From the NCBI RefSeq assembly GCF_018691265.1, contig NW_024881313.1, forward strand, positions 7,283,501 to 7,347,500: a stretch of DNA of 64,000 nt, given 5' to 3'. This DNA comes from Tyto alba (Eukaryota > Chordata > Aves > Strigiformes > Tytonidae). The notes beneath the pieces are model-generated. The model worked only from the letters and a program-made list of their open reading frames with translations, searched no databases and had not been told where the DNA came from. This document shows positions 1 to 11,395 of this stretch, piece by piece (the stretch's first letter is position 1; the number at the start of each line of letters is the position of its first letter). The position numbers were made by a program, and so were the translations under genes.

Positions 1-2093
1 AATCACTGACCATTGAAAAACATAGCTGTTTTTCAATAATAACATTGTTTATACTTGAAATTAACATTCCCCTTAGAACATGACACACCATTACATATAT
101 AGCTAGATTTTTCCAATAATCACCATTGCCATTAAATATTTTTACTATATTAAACCAGTAAGAATTTATCTATCTTAGCCTCATATGATTTTGCTACTGG
201 TAGATAGGTATTCCAGAAATTAAGTTACACTGAGGAGGCTACTGAAATCAGATGTTGAATATGCTTCTTGCTTTCACTACCACCTGGGGTGGAAGGACAG
301 AACAAGAAGGTTGGTTTAGTGCAGATCTAATCACCCCTAAAAAAAAAAAAAAAAAAAAAAGACAAAACAAAAAACAAACAGGCTGATGAAGATGTGCAGT
401 ATCACTGTTTGCTTGCTTGACATTTTCCGAACAAGCTCAGCCAATTAATTTCCTTCTCTATATGCTCTGATTTCTGACAATAGGGAATGAGAGGGGGAAC
501 AGCAAAACCTGGTATTCTCAGAGTGCACCTGTATTGATAAAAAATTTTTGTAAGACCACATACACTAATAGGGAAGTACAGTTTTACTCACATTCTTCTC
601 TGAAGACTTAAGAACTTGCATTTAATTCTTGAAGCTAATAGCATAGAGATGGCTCATTAGAAACCTATTTCACCTGGCAATTTTAAGCAAAGTTGGTACT
701 CGAAATGCTTCCCTTTCCCACTATCCAGAGGTAATGATGAAGTCATGCCTTGCCACTCACAGGTCAGGCAGAAAAGGCATGTTTTACCAAGGCATTTTTA
801 CCAGGTTATTCTCTGTAGGCAATTTTGCTGAACAAGTAGATTGTACATTCCTTAAAAAAGCTCAGGAACAGTATACTGATACTTTATTTTTAAGCTACCA
901 TTGCCAAGGCAAACGCTTGTTTTCACCAGCATAGTTTATTGTTAAAATGTTTCTGCCACTATTTTGAATTTCTGTTTAAGAAAATCCCACAACCAAAGCA
1001 ATTTTATCATTAGAAGACTAAATTCTTCTCCTGTAATTACTCTGAAACATTTGACAAGGATGCCAATGCTATAATATTTAGAACACTGTGGTTCTGCAAC
1101 AATTCTCAGCTCAAGGCAACCTGAGAAGAGTTGTAAGTGATCTTTCATGACACTGGAAAAAGTATGCTAAATTTCTATACTCCTCCCAGATACACCCTCA
1201 GAATGACAAGCAACACCCTATTAAGTAAAAAACTAAGAAAACCACCTGCATTTTTTCTGGAAAATAGCTCAGTTTTTTCCATTTTTGTGGAAAATAGCTC
1301 AGTTCTTTGTACTTATCTTCTTACTGCAGATTCCATCACTTGCAGCTTGTTTCTTTCATGGTGTTTACTGTAGCTTGCTCACCAATGAGCATCCAGGGAA
1401 ACACTGGATGTTATTCAAAAAAGATCATGCAACCACCATGCTTCAGCTCCTTGATATTTATATTTGCCAGTTTGCTTGTATATATGGTGGCTATTTTAAA
1501 CCCTTCTCCCTTGTTACCACCTAACAGGCATCCCTCCTTGCTTAACCACACTAATCACTAAGTTCTGCTTCTACACATACTTACCATTACATTAACACAA
1601 GCAAGGACACCCACAGGTTATGTGTCGTCATGAAAATGCATTTCCTTTTGTTCAGCAACACAAGTATAATATTCTAGAACTTCAGACTAAACACTTTCCC
1701 CTCCCTCAGTAACTGCCATATGTGATAGAGATAATAGAAGACCATGAGTGGTATATAAAGGTGAATCAGATAATTTAATTTTTGATAAATACAGGAGATT
1801 GAGAACATTAAATGTGTCTTGTACAACAATTAAGACACAAGTTATTGCAGACATGTAATGAACATGTAAAAAATTTACGCAGACTTAAAGACAAATTCAT
1901 GGAAGAAAAGAAATCCATCAAGTATTATTAAATATATTTAAAAAATAAAATAAAAAAAAAAAATCCCACTCCCGGCTCAGGAAGACCTGAGCTGCAGATC
2001 ACTAAATGGTGGGAAGAGTGTCTGAACAGATTATTCTTGTATGCATCACCTGCAGTTAGCATCAGACAGGGTCAGAAACACCTTTGACTCTCA
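1..2093 (-). other. SP4: SP4 intron 3, left part, no exon seen
   Basis: This is AT-rich intronic DNA on the distal side of SP4 exon 3. Neither strand shows a zinc-finger exon or any other recognisable coding segment. It has a 22-base A run at 339-360 followed by A-rich CA-containing sequence, and another A-rich stretch near 1940-1962. The short open frames here have no recognisable protein character. That it is intron rests on the exon 3 donor at 8479-8478 and on the absence of the downstream SP4 exons. Confidence 0.7.
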
Positions 2094-3505
2094 TATTCAT
2101 AGCATCACAGAATAGTTTGGGTTAGAAGGGACCTTAAAGATCACCTAGTTCCAACCCCCCTGCCACAGTCAGGGACACCTTGATCAGGTTGCTCAAGCCC
2201 CGTCCAACCTGGCCTTGCACACTTCCAGGGAGGGGGCAGCCACACCCTCTCTGCGCAACTTGTTCCAGTATCTCAGCACCTTCATAGTAAAGAATTTCTT
2301 CCTTATGTTCAATCTAAACCTACTTTTTTTCAGTTTAAAGCTGCTGCCCCTTGTCCTGTGACTACAGGCTGGCCTTGATAAAAAAATCTCTCTCAGTCTT
2401 TCTTATAAGTTCCCTCTGTACACGAAAGGGCTGCAATAAGGTCTCCATAGAACCTTCTCTTCACCAGTCTGAACAACCCCAATGCTCTCGGCCTGTCTTC
2501 ACAGAGACATGTTCCAGTCCTCTGATCATCTTTGTGGCCCTCCTCTGGACTCACTAACAGGTCCATGTCTGTCTTCTACCGGGACCCCAGAGCTGGACAC
2601 AGTACTACAGATGAGGTCTCACAAGAACAGATAAGAGGGAGAGAGTCACATCCCTTGACCCGCTGACCTTGCTTCTTTTTATGCAGCCCTGTATACAATT
2701 GGCTTTCTGGGATGGAAGTGCACACTGTTGGATCACATCCAATTTTTCATCTACCAATATCCCCAAGGCTTTGTCCACAGGGCTGCTCCCCATCCACTCA
2801 TCACCTAGTTTGTACTGATACTGGTGATTGCCCCAACCCAGGTGCAGGACCTTGCACTTGGCCTTGTTGAACTTCATGAGGTTCACACTGGCCCACTTCT
2901 CTAGCTTGTCAAGGTTTCTCTGAATGGCATCCCTCCCCTCAAGCATATCAACTGCACCACTCAGCTTGGAGTCATCTGCCAGCTTGCTAAGGGTGCACTC
3001 AATCCCATTATGTCATTAATAAAGATATTGAACAGTACTGGTCCCAATACAGACCTGTGAGGGACACCACTGATTACTGATCTCCACTTGGAGATTGAGC
3101 CATTGATGGCAACTCTTCAAATGTGGCCATCCAGCCAATTCCTTACCCATCAAATTGTTCATCCATAAACCCCGTATCTCTCCAAGGCTATTGCATGGGA
3201 CCATGTAAAGGCCTTACATAAGTCATGGTAGATGATAATCAGCTGCTCTTCCCTTACCTACCAGAGTCACTCCATCATAAAAGGCTGTCAGATTAGTCAG
3301 GAATGATTTGCCCTTTGGGAAACCACGTCGGCTGTCTGTAATCACCTCTGTCGCCCATAAGCCTTGACATAGCTTCCAAGAGGATCTCTTCCATGATCTT
3401 ACCAGGCACAGAGGTGAGGCTGACTGGCTGGTAGTTCCCAGAGTCCTCCTTTTTATGCTTTTTGAAAATGGGTGTGATTTTTCCTTTTTTTCCAGTAACT
3501 ATTCT
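2094..3505 (-). mobile_element. CR1 LINE, 5'-truncated, ORF2 3' part plus 3'UTR
   Basis: This is a minus-strand CR1 retrotransposon fragment of about 1.4 kb. Its 3' end lies at the low coordinate, where the plus strand reads as the reverse of the CR1 3' terminus (gttagaagggaccttaaaga near 2120). Positions 2605-2946 translate on the minus strand to the C-terminal CR1 reverse transcriptase region, including the [15 protein letters not shown] and [20 protein letters not shown] segments. Further 5', around 3180-3320, the AFYDGVT and DLCKAF-like parts of the RT core are visible but broken by frameshifts and stops. The element has no intact ORF, so it is an inactive relic inside SP4 intron 3. The 5' boundary near 3505 is approximate. 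Confidence 0.95.
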
Positions 3506-5354
3506 TGAGCTACGTGCATTTAATCTTATGCATCATTTTATTCCTGTTTAAAGAATTTGATAGAATGTTTCAAACTCCTCTGCAAAGTTTGAACCAGAGT
3601 GATAGTAATAACTCAACGTCTTCAGTCTTTGAACAGCAAGTCATAAAACTACTGACTGTCGCACAAGAAGAGTTAATAAAGGATAGGGAAGATAAAGCCT
3701 TGAAGACAGGCTGAAGATGGATGCAGACAAATCAGAAAAGGCATGAAAATGCAGGACAAGACCACGAGGTACTGACAAACTGTACAACTGCCAATAGCAG
3801 TGCAATGAAACTAGCTGGTCAAAGAGAAAAATGCCTTAGTAACTCACATTACTACAGGGTATGAAACAGAAAGGCAATGTTCACTCCATTTTTAAAGTGC
3901 TCCAATAAGAACACTTGGTATTGGACTTCACTGTCATTAACTGGTTTAGAGTCCACAGCACATCTCTGCAAAAGCCTTAAAACTCTCCAGTTCCAGTACT
4001 TCCAGGCAACAGACTGTTCCACTGAACAGAAGTCATTCCTCCGGGTTATTTTGATGGATAAACTCCAACTTCCCCGTGATTCAGGCTGTGTCACCACTCA
4101 TCTTAAAATGGCTTGAACTTGAATTGCAAGGTGATGAGATCTGGTGATTTGTGCCTAAATCAACTAACATAGCTTGGACTAAATATACATAAAATATAAG
4201 TAATGTTTTTCACTATTTTTAAAACAAAAGTGTCTCATATACTTTTGTATGGGACAAACACCTTCATCATCATGTAAGAAAATTACTTCAAGATGCATAA
4301 TTAGAGTAGATATGAGTAGAGACAAATCTGACCTATTACTTTTTTTTTTTTCCATAAGCAGGGAATTATTCTGAAAAGACATCATCTCCACCACCATCAC
4401 TAGACTCCTACTGTCAGCAAAAACAATGAACAAGTGCCGAAAAAGCTTGCAGCATCTTCTGAAAGCTCCAGTGAAAAAAGTACTACAGGAAGAACACAGA
4501 ACTTTTACAGGGAAGCCATTAATAATCTGTAATGAAATGCTGAGTAACAGGTCTGTTTTATCTCACCCCATATTCTTCAGCATCCACAAATATTCACATT
4601 TTGTGCTGTTCCTAGAACAAAAACACTCCAAAGCTGAATGTGTTGAAGAACAATAACAAAAAAAAACCCCAACATCAACAAAAAACCCAAACCACAAACA
4701 AAAAAAAAAACTTAAAACCATTTCTTTTTGGTGGGCTATGAACTATATATTTTCCTTAGAATCATCCAGTACTAAACCAAGTTCCTTCTACATAGTCACT
4801 TATATTGTCAATTAACACATCTGGACAAATAAAAGGGCCTGAAAATAAGCTTTAAAAAGACAAATGATACCTTATTTTAAGAAGGGGATGGGGGCCAGAA
4901 GGACAGGAACTTGCATCTACAGCTATCACAGCAGAAGCCTTGAAAAAAGGCAAGGAAACTGTGCAGTACCTGCTTGTCCCCAAGCTCATAAGGGCTAAAT
5001 TCTGGAAGTCACCACCTGTTAAAATTAAAGCTTATCCCGTTCCACAGGGAATCATGTGTAAAACAACAACAATTCATACAGCACAGAAGTACAGTTTACC
5101 TTGTACAGAACTAGCTTGTTTAAAGGCCATAACAGGTACTGATCTCATAGCAAGGCATGTATTTGTAGATCCCTGCATGTTCAAGTAAACTCAGTTGCTT
5201 TTCTGTAATCTGTTGTTTGATTAGCTCATAATTAAATAATTGTTTAAAGATTTGTTTTTAAGGTTCAGGTACTTAGTTTCTACCTTCTCATCCAGCTTTC
5301 TAATGTATATTTAATTACTCCTTTGATTGACACTTTGTACATCTCAGCAAAATT
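3506..5354 (-). other. SP4: SP4 intron 3, no feature recognised
   Basis: Unique-looking AT-rich intron sequence. A-rich patches occur around 4655-4712, mixing A runs with short CA and CCC interruptions. No coding exon, RNA gene or clear repeat was recognised on either strand. Confidence 0.6.
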
Positions 5355-5571
5355 TCACAGAATCACAGAGTGGTGTCGAGTGGAAGGGACCTCTGAAGGT
5401 TATCTGGTCCAACCACGCTGCTCAAGCAGGGTCACCTACAGCACATTATCCATGACCACATCGAGACAACTTCTGAATATTGTCAAAGACGGAGAGTCCA
5501 CAACCTCTCTGGGCAACCTGTGTCAGTGCCCAGCCTCTCTCACAGTAAAAAAGTAATTTTCCTCTACATCA
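5355..5571 (-). mobile_element. CR1 LINE 3'-end fragment
   Basis: About 217 bp of CR1 3' untranslated sequence in minus orientation. The plus strand starts with the reversed terminus (tcacagaatcacagagtggt) and continues through the typical 'ggaagggacctctgaaggtt' and 'acaacctctctgggcaacct' blocks, up to the 'cacagtaaaaaagtaatttt' block. Similarity fades after about 5571. It differs enough from the 2094-3505 copy to be another CR1 subfamily. It is noncoding and lies inside SP4 intron 3. Confidence 0.9.
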
Positions 5572-8479
5572 CTGATATCGAATGAGTTTTCCCTCAGGCC
5601 AGAAAGTAAAAAGATGTGAGAACTACTCTGCTTTGCCCTGCCTTTTGACCACACATGACATACAACCCAAAGTGTGATACTTACCTACCAAGAACAACAT
5701 TTGAACTTTTAATTGAAAAACACAACAAAAAAAAAAACCCAACACATTTACTCATCTTACTTGGTTTACAAGAGAGCCTACATACATTGGGCCCAGAGGA
5801 AAACTAATGTTCATGGAACAGAAATACAACACAAATAAAAGAACAGTTATTTTGGACAAATACTTATTGTGATTTGATTTTTTTCTTCCTGAAACTCTCA
5901 GCTGGCTTGATCAGTTGTGTTTGCTTGAAGAACAAAGTGACTTTTTTTTCTTTCCCAACAAAGTTAGAGCACCTGAATCAATGCATGGGATGAATCCTTC
6001 ATTCCTTCTTTTACTTGACTTTTTCTAGAAATCCTCCATACAGGTCATTTCTAACACCTATTACTGCTTATTTGTAGCAAATGATCCACTTCTGGAGAGT
6101 TCAACTAATGTACAAGAGTTCACACCAACAAGCTTAGGTACTGCAGAAAAAGAATGGAAATACTGCAGATATTGAGGTAACAGAGTTGTTTATTTTTTTA
6201 AAAGGTTTCCTGTAACAGTGATGGGAAAAACCATTTCAAATATAAACCAGTAAGTCTGAGGAAGTTAATAGCCCTGATCAAGACAGCTTATTCCTTATAA
6301 GTGGCAAGCAAAGTTTAGACTTTAGCATGTTTGTAATTTGTTATTTCATAACCGTTCTTTCCTTGAATACTTAATACAGCATTAAAGACTGCACATCATG
6401 TACTTTGATCTCCTTTTCATGCTACCGTGTCTTCCATTCCCAGAGTGTAGCATCAGGAAGTTTCACAGGAGAAAAGTAGAGATAAATAAGAGAAGGAAAC
6501 GATAACTAATCTCTCACGTTCTCCAACGTTGTTCTTTCTCCAGAACCTCAAGCCTCGGGGAACAGAAATAGTACCTTATATAAAAGGAATGGAGAAAAGG
6601 TCGGAGGATTCACTGATGCTAGCATAAAATTAAAAGTGCTATGGAAACAGCCACAAGGCCTATCTGAAAGGGAAAAAAAAAAATGTGAAGGGGAATTCAG
6701 TGGTCACAAAGCTTAAGTTTAGTTAACATATGAAGCCTGTATGACTAAGGCTTGGCTTCTCCAGGACCATACTTGTGACTCATTCCCCTTCTTTCATCCT
6801 CAGTTATAAATCTCAATCCCTTTACTTTCCAGAAGACATCACATACAATCAGAGGTACAGTCAAGATAACTGAACGATATTCAGAATATTTTGTCCTAAT
6901 ATCTATTAGTGTGTACTAAACAGTTGTACACCGTTAGTAAGCAGGAAAAGAACTGCATGCAGCAAGGTTCTTACTCCACCCCCTAATCCAGGCTGTTCCT
7001 AAAGCAGGCTTTCTAAGAAGAGTCCCCTACCAAAGTAGGAACTTCTGTTTAACAGTAATTAACCAGCACCTTTCCCATCAAGAAAAAAAAATTTTCCAAG
7101 ACAAACTTGGACTGCAAGATATTGTTGCAGCTGGTCAGCTCCAGGTAACTGAAACTTCTTTTTGAACCATCACAGCTAAACACAATGTCAAGATTTTAAT
7201 TCTGATTACCCAGATTAACATTTCTGTAACACTCCTTAGGTAAATCACATTCAGTGCAGCCAACCCAGCTCTTAGTATTTCAGTGGGCCACCAAGTGCCA
7301 AAGACTATCATAACAGATGAAATTCTTCCAATAGCAAATTTCTTAAACTATGTTTAGTCTTCTCAAAAGTCTTTCAATTAAAGGAAACAATCCTTTGCCC
7401 AGTTAAGTATTTCTCATCTTAGCGTATGATTATAAAAAAAACAGATTAAGAATCAATATGATACTAACATTTGTTTATGCAGACTGGACAGCAGTTAAAC
7501 ATTAATTTTTTCTTACAGTTTTATGCTAAAAAACTGTGTCTATAGTTGGGTTGCTCTTAAGACAAGAGTTTATTGTAACTACTACAATAGAAAACTTTTA
7601 CTTGTATGAAATAAAACCAAGCTCATGTAAGCAGTTCTCAAACTGGCAGAGAGAACACCTAAATCAAGTTTTATATGAAACATTAAAAGTTTGCAAGTTT
7701 AACATATAGATCTGTCCTTGTGGGACACCGCAGAGACCTTGCAAAGGATTTACTTTAGAACTAAGCTCTGTTATCCAGCCCAAAGCCTTTTAATAGCTCC
7801 TCTCTCAACTATTAAACCAGCATAACCAAACAGGCATTTCATAATACATATCAAAACTTCACCACCGAGTACTGAGGTACAGTTACCAGTTGTTTTTAAA
7901 GACAAGTCACAGGAACTATGCTGTGCACAAGGATACCCTATTCCACTCAATCTCCTTGCAGAACTCAAACTTTTAAGGGAACAACTTTAGGAGCTAGTGA
8001 AGAATACAATGGTTTCATACAAATGCATGCCACAACACAAAATATCCCAGTTCACACACTGTCACTTTTCTCATCCTACAACCCCCATGCAGAGGTTAGG
8101 AATACTGCCTGGCTCGAAAAAGCTTTTTGTTGTTGTTTTTTAAACATATCAAAGCTCTAATAGTAAAGTCTCATGTTCGTTCCTGAAACCTGTAAATCTT
8201 TAAGATGGAGAACAGGATTATCTAAGTATGGTTTATCAAATACAAACAGGTCCTTTTCAATTGACACAACTGGTAAGATTAGCTCAATGTTTAGGAGAAG
8301 CATCAGCTCTCAAAATCTAGATTTTACTGAGAAGGTATTTCTTCACAGTTAAGGGTTTAACACTTATTATAGAGCATCTGGAAAAATGTATTGATTTAAA
8401 ACTGTCTAGTATTCTTGCAATAATTAAAAAGACACACCACCAAAGCAAACCAAACCCAAAACTTTGTCAGACAACTCAC
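5572..8479 (-). other. SP4: SP4 intron 3, part next to exon 3
   Basis: Intron sequence immediately downstream of SP4 exon 3 in the sense direction. The donor site sits at its high end (GT at 8479-8478). The zinc-finger exon that should follow in the mRNA was not found here. A stretch near 7715-7800 vaguely resembles an old CR1 reverse-transcriptase segment, but too weakly to call. Otherwise nothing is recognised. Confidence 0.65.
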
Positions 8480-10037
8480 CCGCAACACTGGTAATGGTAA
8501 CAGGAACTCCTTGAACTTGAACACCTGCAGCACTCAGGTTGGCTACACTTACTGTTTGAAGATTAGGTACTGAAGCAAGCTGGGCAGCGTTCAGAGTGAT
8601 GGGGGTACCAGCAACAGCCACTGGTGCAATCTGGGCAATGGTTGTGCCACCACTTGAAGACACAGGGGTAATGGTTAGTTGTTGGGGTAACCCAGCATTT
8701 TGAACTTGAAGATTTGAAAGGCTTTGCAGGTTCTGAACCTGTACAGTTTGCCAGCTGATCTGTCCTGATGGCGTTAAAGTTGGAGCCCTGATGAGCACCT
8801 GAGTTGGGCTCACTGCCTGCAGCTGAACGTTCTGCAAAGGCTGCTGCTGGATGGTCTGTATAGTCTGCCCTGACTGGAGCTGAAATGACTGCGGAGGGAT
8901 GGCCTGAATAATCTGCTGTTGAGGCTGCTGGATCTGTATCTGCTGCAAAATAGGCTGACCTACGATTTGGACCTGCTGAAGGGAACCTGACTGATCCTGG
9001 ACGTTCTGTAGTCCGTTGGACTGAAGCTGACTGGAGCTCTGGGCTTCAGAGTCTGTAGCAGTTGTTTGAGGTTCTTCAGTCGTCTGCTCTGAAGTGCTGC
9101 CTGCTGTGCTTGTGTACTGGCCTGTTTCTGCAGAGCTTACTAGTGTGTCACTGCTAGTTAGAGATGTTGAGGCAGTGGTTGTAGAGGTGGAAGATGAGGA
9201 AGGAGACTCTGGCATTGTACTAACAGAGGCAGAAGTGACAGGTGTAGACGATAGCTGATTTCCGTTGGAAACTCCGCTCTCAGTAGACTGGCCAACTTGA
9301 CCTGAACCTCCTCCAGTTGCCACGTTGTTTATCACAGGCAACGCTAGAGTTACCCCACCAATGTTTATAGGTAATGTTGTTACAACTTGCGCCTGAGTAC
9401 CAGGAATAGTCTGCAGTTGCAGTGGTATGGAAACACCGGGCCTAATTTGGACTGGAACTGTCTGATTTGCTAGGTTTTGAGCAATAACATTCCCCGAAGC
9501 TGTCCTATTTGCAGTGGTGAGGATAGCTTGATTATTCCCTGCAGGAATAAGCTGAATTTGACCCTGTACGTCTTGTAGACCAGTAGCATTAGATGGATTG
9601 ATTTGAAGTTGTTGCCCTTCTGTTGTCTGAATCTGTGGGATCACTTGGTATTGGACACTACCACCTGGATTCTGTACTTGAATGACCTGGAATTGTCCAG
9701 GGGTTGTTGCAGAAGAATTGCCCGGTTTGGTTTTTGAAGGAGATGTACTTCCATTGTTACTGCTGGAGGGACTCGCTGCTCTCGAGGCAACAGATGATCC
9801 TTGTTGAGCAACATTATTTTCTTTTGAAGCAGAAGGAGCAGCAGCAACAAGCTGCCAAGCGTTTCCAGCAAGCTGAGTCGTTACCAATTCTAACTGCTGT
9901 GGCTGATTCTGAAGCTGCACCAAACCTTGATTTGGATCTATAATAATCTGCTGCTGTCCAGTTCCTTGATTTTCACCAGGAGTTCCTATTTTGCTGCAAG
10001 TGGCTGCTAGCAAAGCAAGAGGTGAAGGCTGAGAATC
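8480..10037 (-). CDS. SP4: SP4 exon 3: glutamine-rich transactivation domains
   Basis: This large internal exon of SP4 (1558 nt) encodes residues 37-555 and the first base of codon 556. SP4 is a nuclear Sp-family activator or repressor that binds GC and GT boxes. The translation runs colinear with vertebrate SP4: GENQGTGQQQIIIDP (about 57-71), a first Q-rich region (about 60-280), VPVQIRPGVSIPLQLQT (about 230), TTLPINIGGVTLALPVINN (about 256-274), a Ser/Thr-rich block (about 290-374) and a second Q-rich region (about 374-484, with ILQQIQIQQPQQQIIQAIPP). The acceptor is a pyrimidine tract followed by ggatag and GATTCT. The donor is GCGG then gtgagt, leaving phase 1. The frame just upstream of the acceptor carries a stop, so the exon must be entered by splicing. 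The open frame also runs 16 codons past the donor, but that tail is intronic. The zinc-finger exons that follow in other species are outside the window. Confidence 0.97.
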
Positions 10038-10613
10038 CTATCCGTAAAGAGAGAAAACAGGATTCAGGAGAAGACCATGAGTATGTACCGTCAGAAGTAA
10101 GCACTAAGGTTTACAGAGGAAACAGAAAAAAAAAAAAAAATTCATCTGCATAGAGACCAACGATACATCTCTGAATAAGGAAGTATGTATTTCTGTAAGT
10201 AATCTTTAAACATATAGCCCTCAATTATCAATGAATATATGAGAGCCAGGACCTCAGCCTCAAAACGTTTGTTTTTTTTTTGTTGTTTTTTTTTTTTTTG
10301 TTGTTGTTTTGGTTTTGTTTTTGTTTTTTTTTTGTTGTTGTTGTTTTTTTTGTTTTGTTTTGTTTTTGTTGTTTTTTTTTTTCCCTAAAATAAAAGAAAA
10401 ATGTTAAAAATGCTTCTATTACATGGAAAGCAGCTGATCACTGCAAAATGCAATCAAAAAAACATGTCCAGGCAGTAAAAATATTGCACCCAACCAACTA
10501 CATTTCATCCAACCCAAAGAAAGATGCCCTGAGCAGGAAATGCTGTTAGCTGAACATTTAATTTTAAATGTTAATAGTTTGGGCTCTTCCCTATTCGGGT
10601 GTGTGTGCTTTAC
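10038..10613 (-). other. SP4: SP4 intron 2
   Basis: A short intron of 576 bp. The sense-strand donor is CAG then gtaaag at 10613, and the acceptor ends in ggatag at 10038. It joins the phase-0 boundary GGSQ to DSQPSPLALLAATCS, matching the known SP4 order. The intron contains a plus-strand T-rich tract with TTG and TTTTG units (10268-10383) and an A run at about 10127-10140. No other feature was seen. Confidence 0.93.
10268..10383. repeat. T-rich (TTG/TTTTG)n low-complexity tract
   Basis: About 115 bp made almost entirely of T runs interrupted by single G residues on the plus strand, which read as A with single C on the SP4 sense strand. It lies inside SP4 intron 2 about 230 bp from exon 2. 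Length is likely to vary between individuals and may be misjudged in assembly. Confidence 0.9.
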
Positions 10614-10714
10614 CTGTGAGCCTCCAGTTTTCCCTTTTTTATTATTATTGTTGTTATTCTCTGCCTCGGGAGATTTCTCTCCCTCTGTGGGCATAGTTTC
10701 CTCCTTCTTTTGAT
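10614..10714 (-). CDS. SP4: SP4 exon 2: N-terminal acidic/Asn segment
   Basis: A 101-nt exon coding for SP4 residues 3-36. With exon 1 it gives MSDQKKEETMPTEGE, then KSPEAE, six asparagines and KKGKTGGSQ. The acceptor is tatttttgcag and the donor is CAG then gtaaag. The phase at the 5' side (two bases AT completing a GAT Asp codon) fits exon 1 exactly, and the 3' side is phase 0 into exon 3. From memory of the human protein, the opening MSDQKKEE and the ending K-x-SGSQ-DSQ are shared. This copy lacks the human alanine tract and has a longer asparagine run (AAT/AAC codons). The exon is too short and too divergent to find by open-frame length alone. Confidence 0.95.
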
Positions 10715-10980
10715 CTGCAAAAATATCAAGTGTAACAGGTTAATTATTCACCTTCATTTATACAATAACAAAACCTACGAGCATATCCTTTTCGGTTCCC
10801 AGCTTGTCGCCTTTTACTTCTCCATAAAAACAACAGTGCAAATCATTATTACAAAAGAACGAGACCTAAGAAACGTGGTTTGAAACCCAACCCATGGGGG
10901 CTGGAGAGTTAACACCCAGAAAGGGGAGGTTTGGTTTCCTCTCCCAGAGACAGCAGGAAAAAACCACCCACAACCCTCCT

Positions 10981-11049
10981 CCTCCTCCTGCCCCCTAAAG
11001 CATCGACGGCCACTGAGTGGCCGTCGATGCTTTAGGGGGCAGGAGGAGG
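10981..11049. repeat. Perfect 34-bp-arm palindrome with 1-nt centre
   Basis: Arms 10981-11014 and 11016-11049 are exact reverse complements around a single G at 11015. The inner part reads catcgacggccact / agtggccgtcgatg. Beyond the arms, homology resumes for about 6 bp (cacaac / gttgtg) after a 6-bp offset: the left side has five CCT units and the right side three GGA complements. The arms would form a very stable hairpin. It lies within SP4 intron 1. It may be a genuine template-switch event or a fold-back read artefact. Confidence 0.97.
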
Positions 11050-11380
11050 GTTGTGCATGGGAGGGAAAGAGGGAGGAAAAGAGGAATGAAGGAGGGAGGG
11101 ATGTGCACAGGAGGGAGGGTTAGCGAAGAAAGGGGGAATGGAGGAGGGAGGTACGGAGGAGGCAAGTCGGAGGGGCAGGCAGGGGAGGAAGAGAAGAAAG
11201 GGGGCATAAGAGGAAGCAGTGCGGATGGGTGGAGGGGCAGCAAGAGGGGCGCGGGGCGAGGAGGGGGAGAAGCAGGGGAGAAATGGGGGAACCCGGGAGG
11301 GCGGGATAGAGGGGGGATGAAGGGTGGAGGGAGGAGCGGAGGGAGGGAGGGGTGTGCACAGGAGGGAGAGAGGGAGGGGG
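11040..11380 (+). repeat. Polypurine (GGA/GGGA-rich) tract
   Basis: About 340 bp of plus-strand sequence that is overwhelmingly G and A, built from GGAGGG and GAGG words with few pyrimidines. The 16-mer tgtgcacaggagggag occurs exactly at 11102-11117 and 11353-11368, with a looser copy at 11052, which points to internal duplication. On the SP4 sense strand it is a polypyrimidine tract in intron 1. Such tracts can form triplex or G-quadruplex structures, but that is inference here. Confidence 0.85.
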
Positions 11381-11388
11381 TTACATAC

Positions 11389-11395
11389 CGCTCAT
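11389..11395 (-). CDS. SP4: SP4 exon 1 coding part (start codon)
   Basis: Exon 1 contributes ATG AGC G to the SP4 reading frame before the donor gtatgt. Joined to exon 2 it gives Met-Ser-Asp-Gln-Lys-Lys-Glu-Glu, the known start of SP4. This ATG is the only usable in-frame start: an in-frame TAA lies three codons upstream (11404-11402). The context has G at -3 and A at +4, which is moderate. An out-of-frame ATG lies 7 nt upstream at 11402. The 5'UTR continues to higher coordinates into the CpG island; the transcription start is not determined. Confidence 0.95.

Larger units (their letters stand above)
10715..11388 (-). other. SP4: SP4 intron 1
   Basis: A 674-bp intron between the 7-nt coding part of exon 1 (donor gtatgt at 11388) and exon 2 (acceptor ttgcag at 10715). 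It contains a near-perfect palindrome centred on 11015 and a polypurine tract on the plus strand (11040-11380). The long open frames seen here on both strands are by-products of the purine bias. Confidence 0.92.

Noticed and set aside
2605..2946. 113-codon minus-strand open frame as a host gene
   Set aside because: It is the C-terminal reverse-transcriptase part of a truncated CR1 LINE and is reported as part of that element.
7715..7810. Possible old CR1 reverse-transcriptase segment
   Set aside because: Phrases such as gtgggacaccgcagag recall CR1, but the similarity is too short and weak to separate from chance.
8424..8479. Extension of SP4 exon 3 to the end of the open frame
   Set aside because: The frame stays open for 16 codons past a strong gtgagt donor, but those residues do not resemble SP4, which continues differently after SVAG. 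It is read as intron.
1..8479. SP4 zinc-finger exons
   Set aside because: I looked on the minus strand for the C2H2 pattern and the conserved HTGERPF-type linkers. None was found, so these exons lie outside the window.
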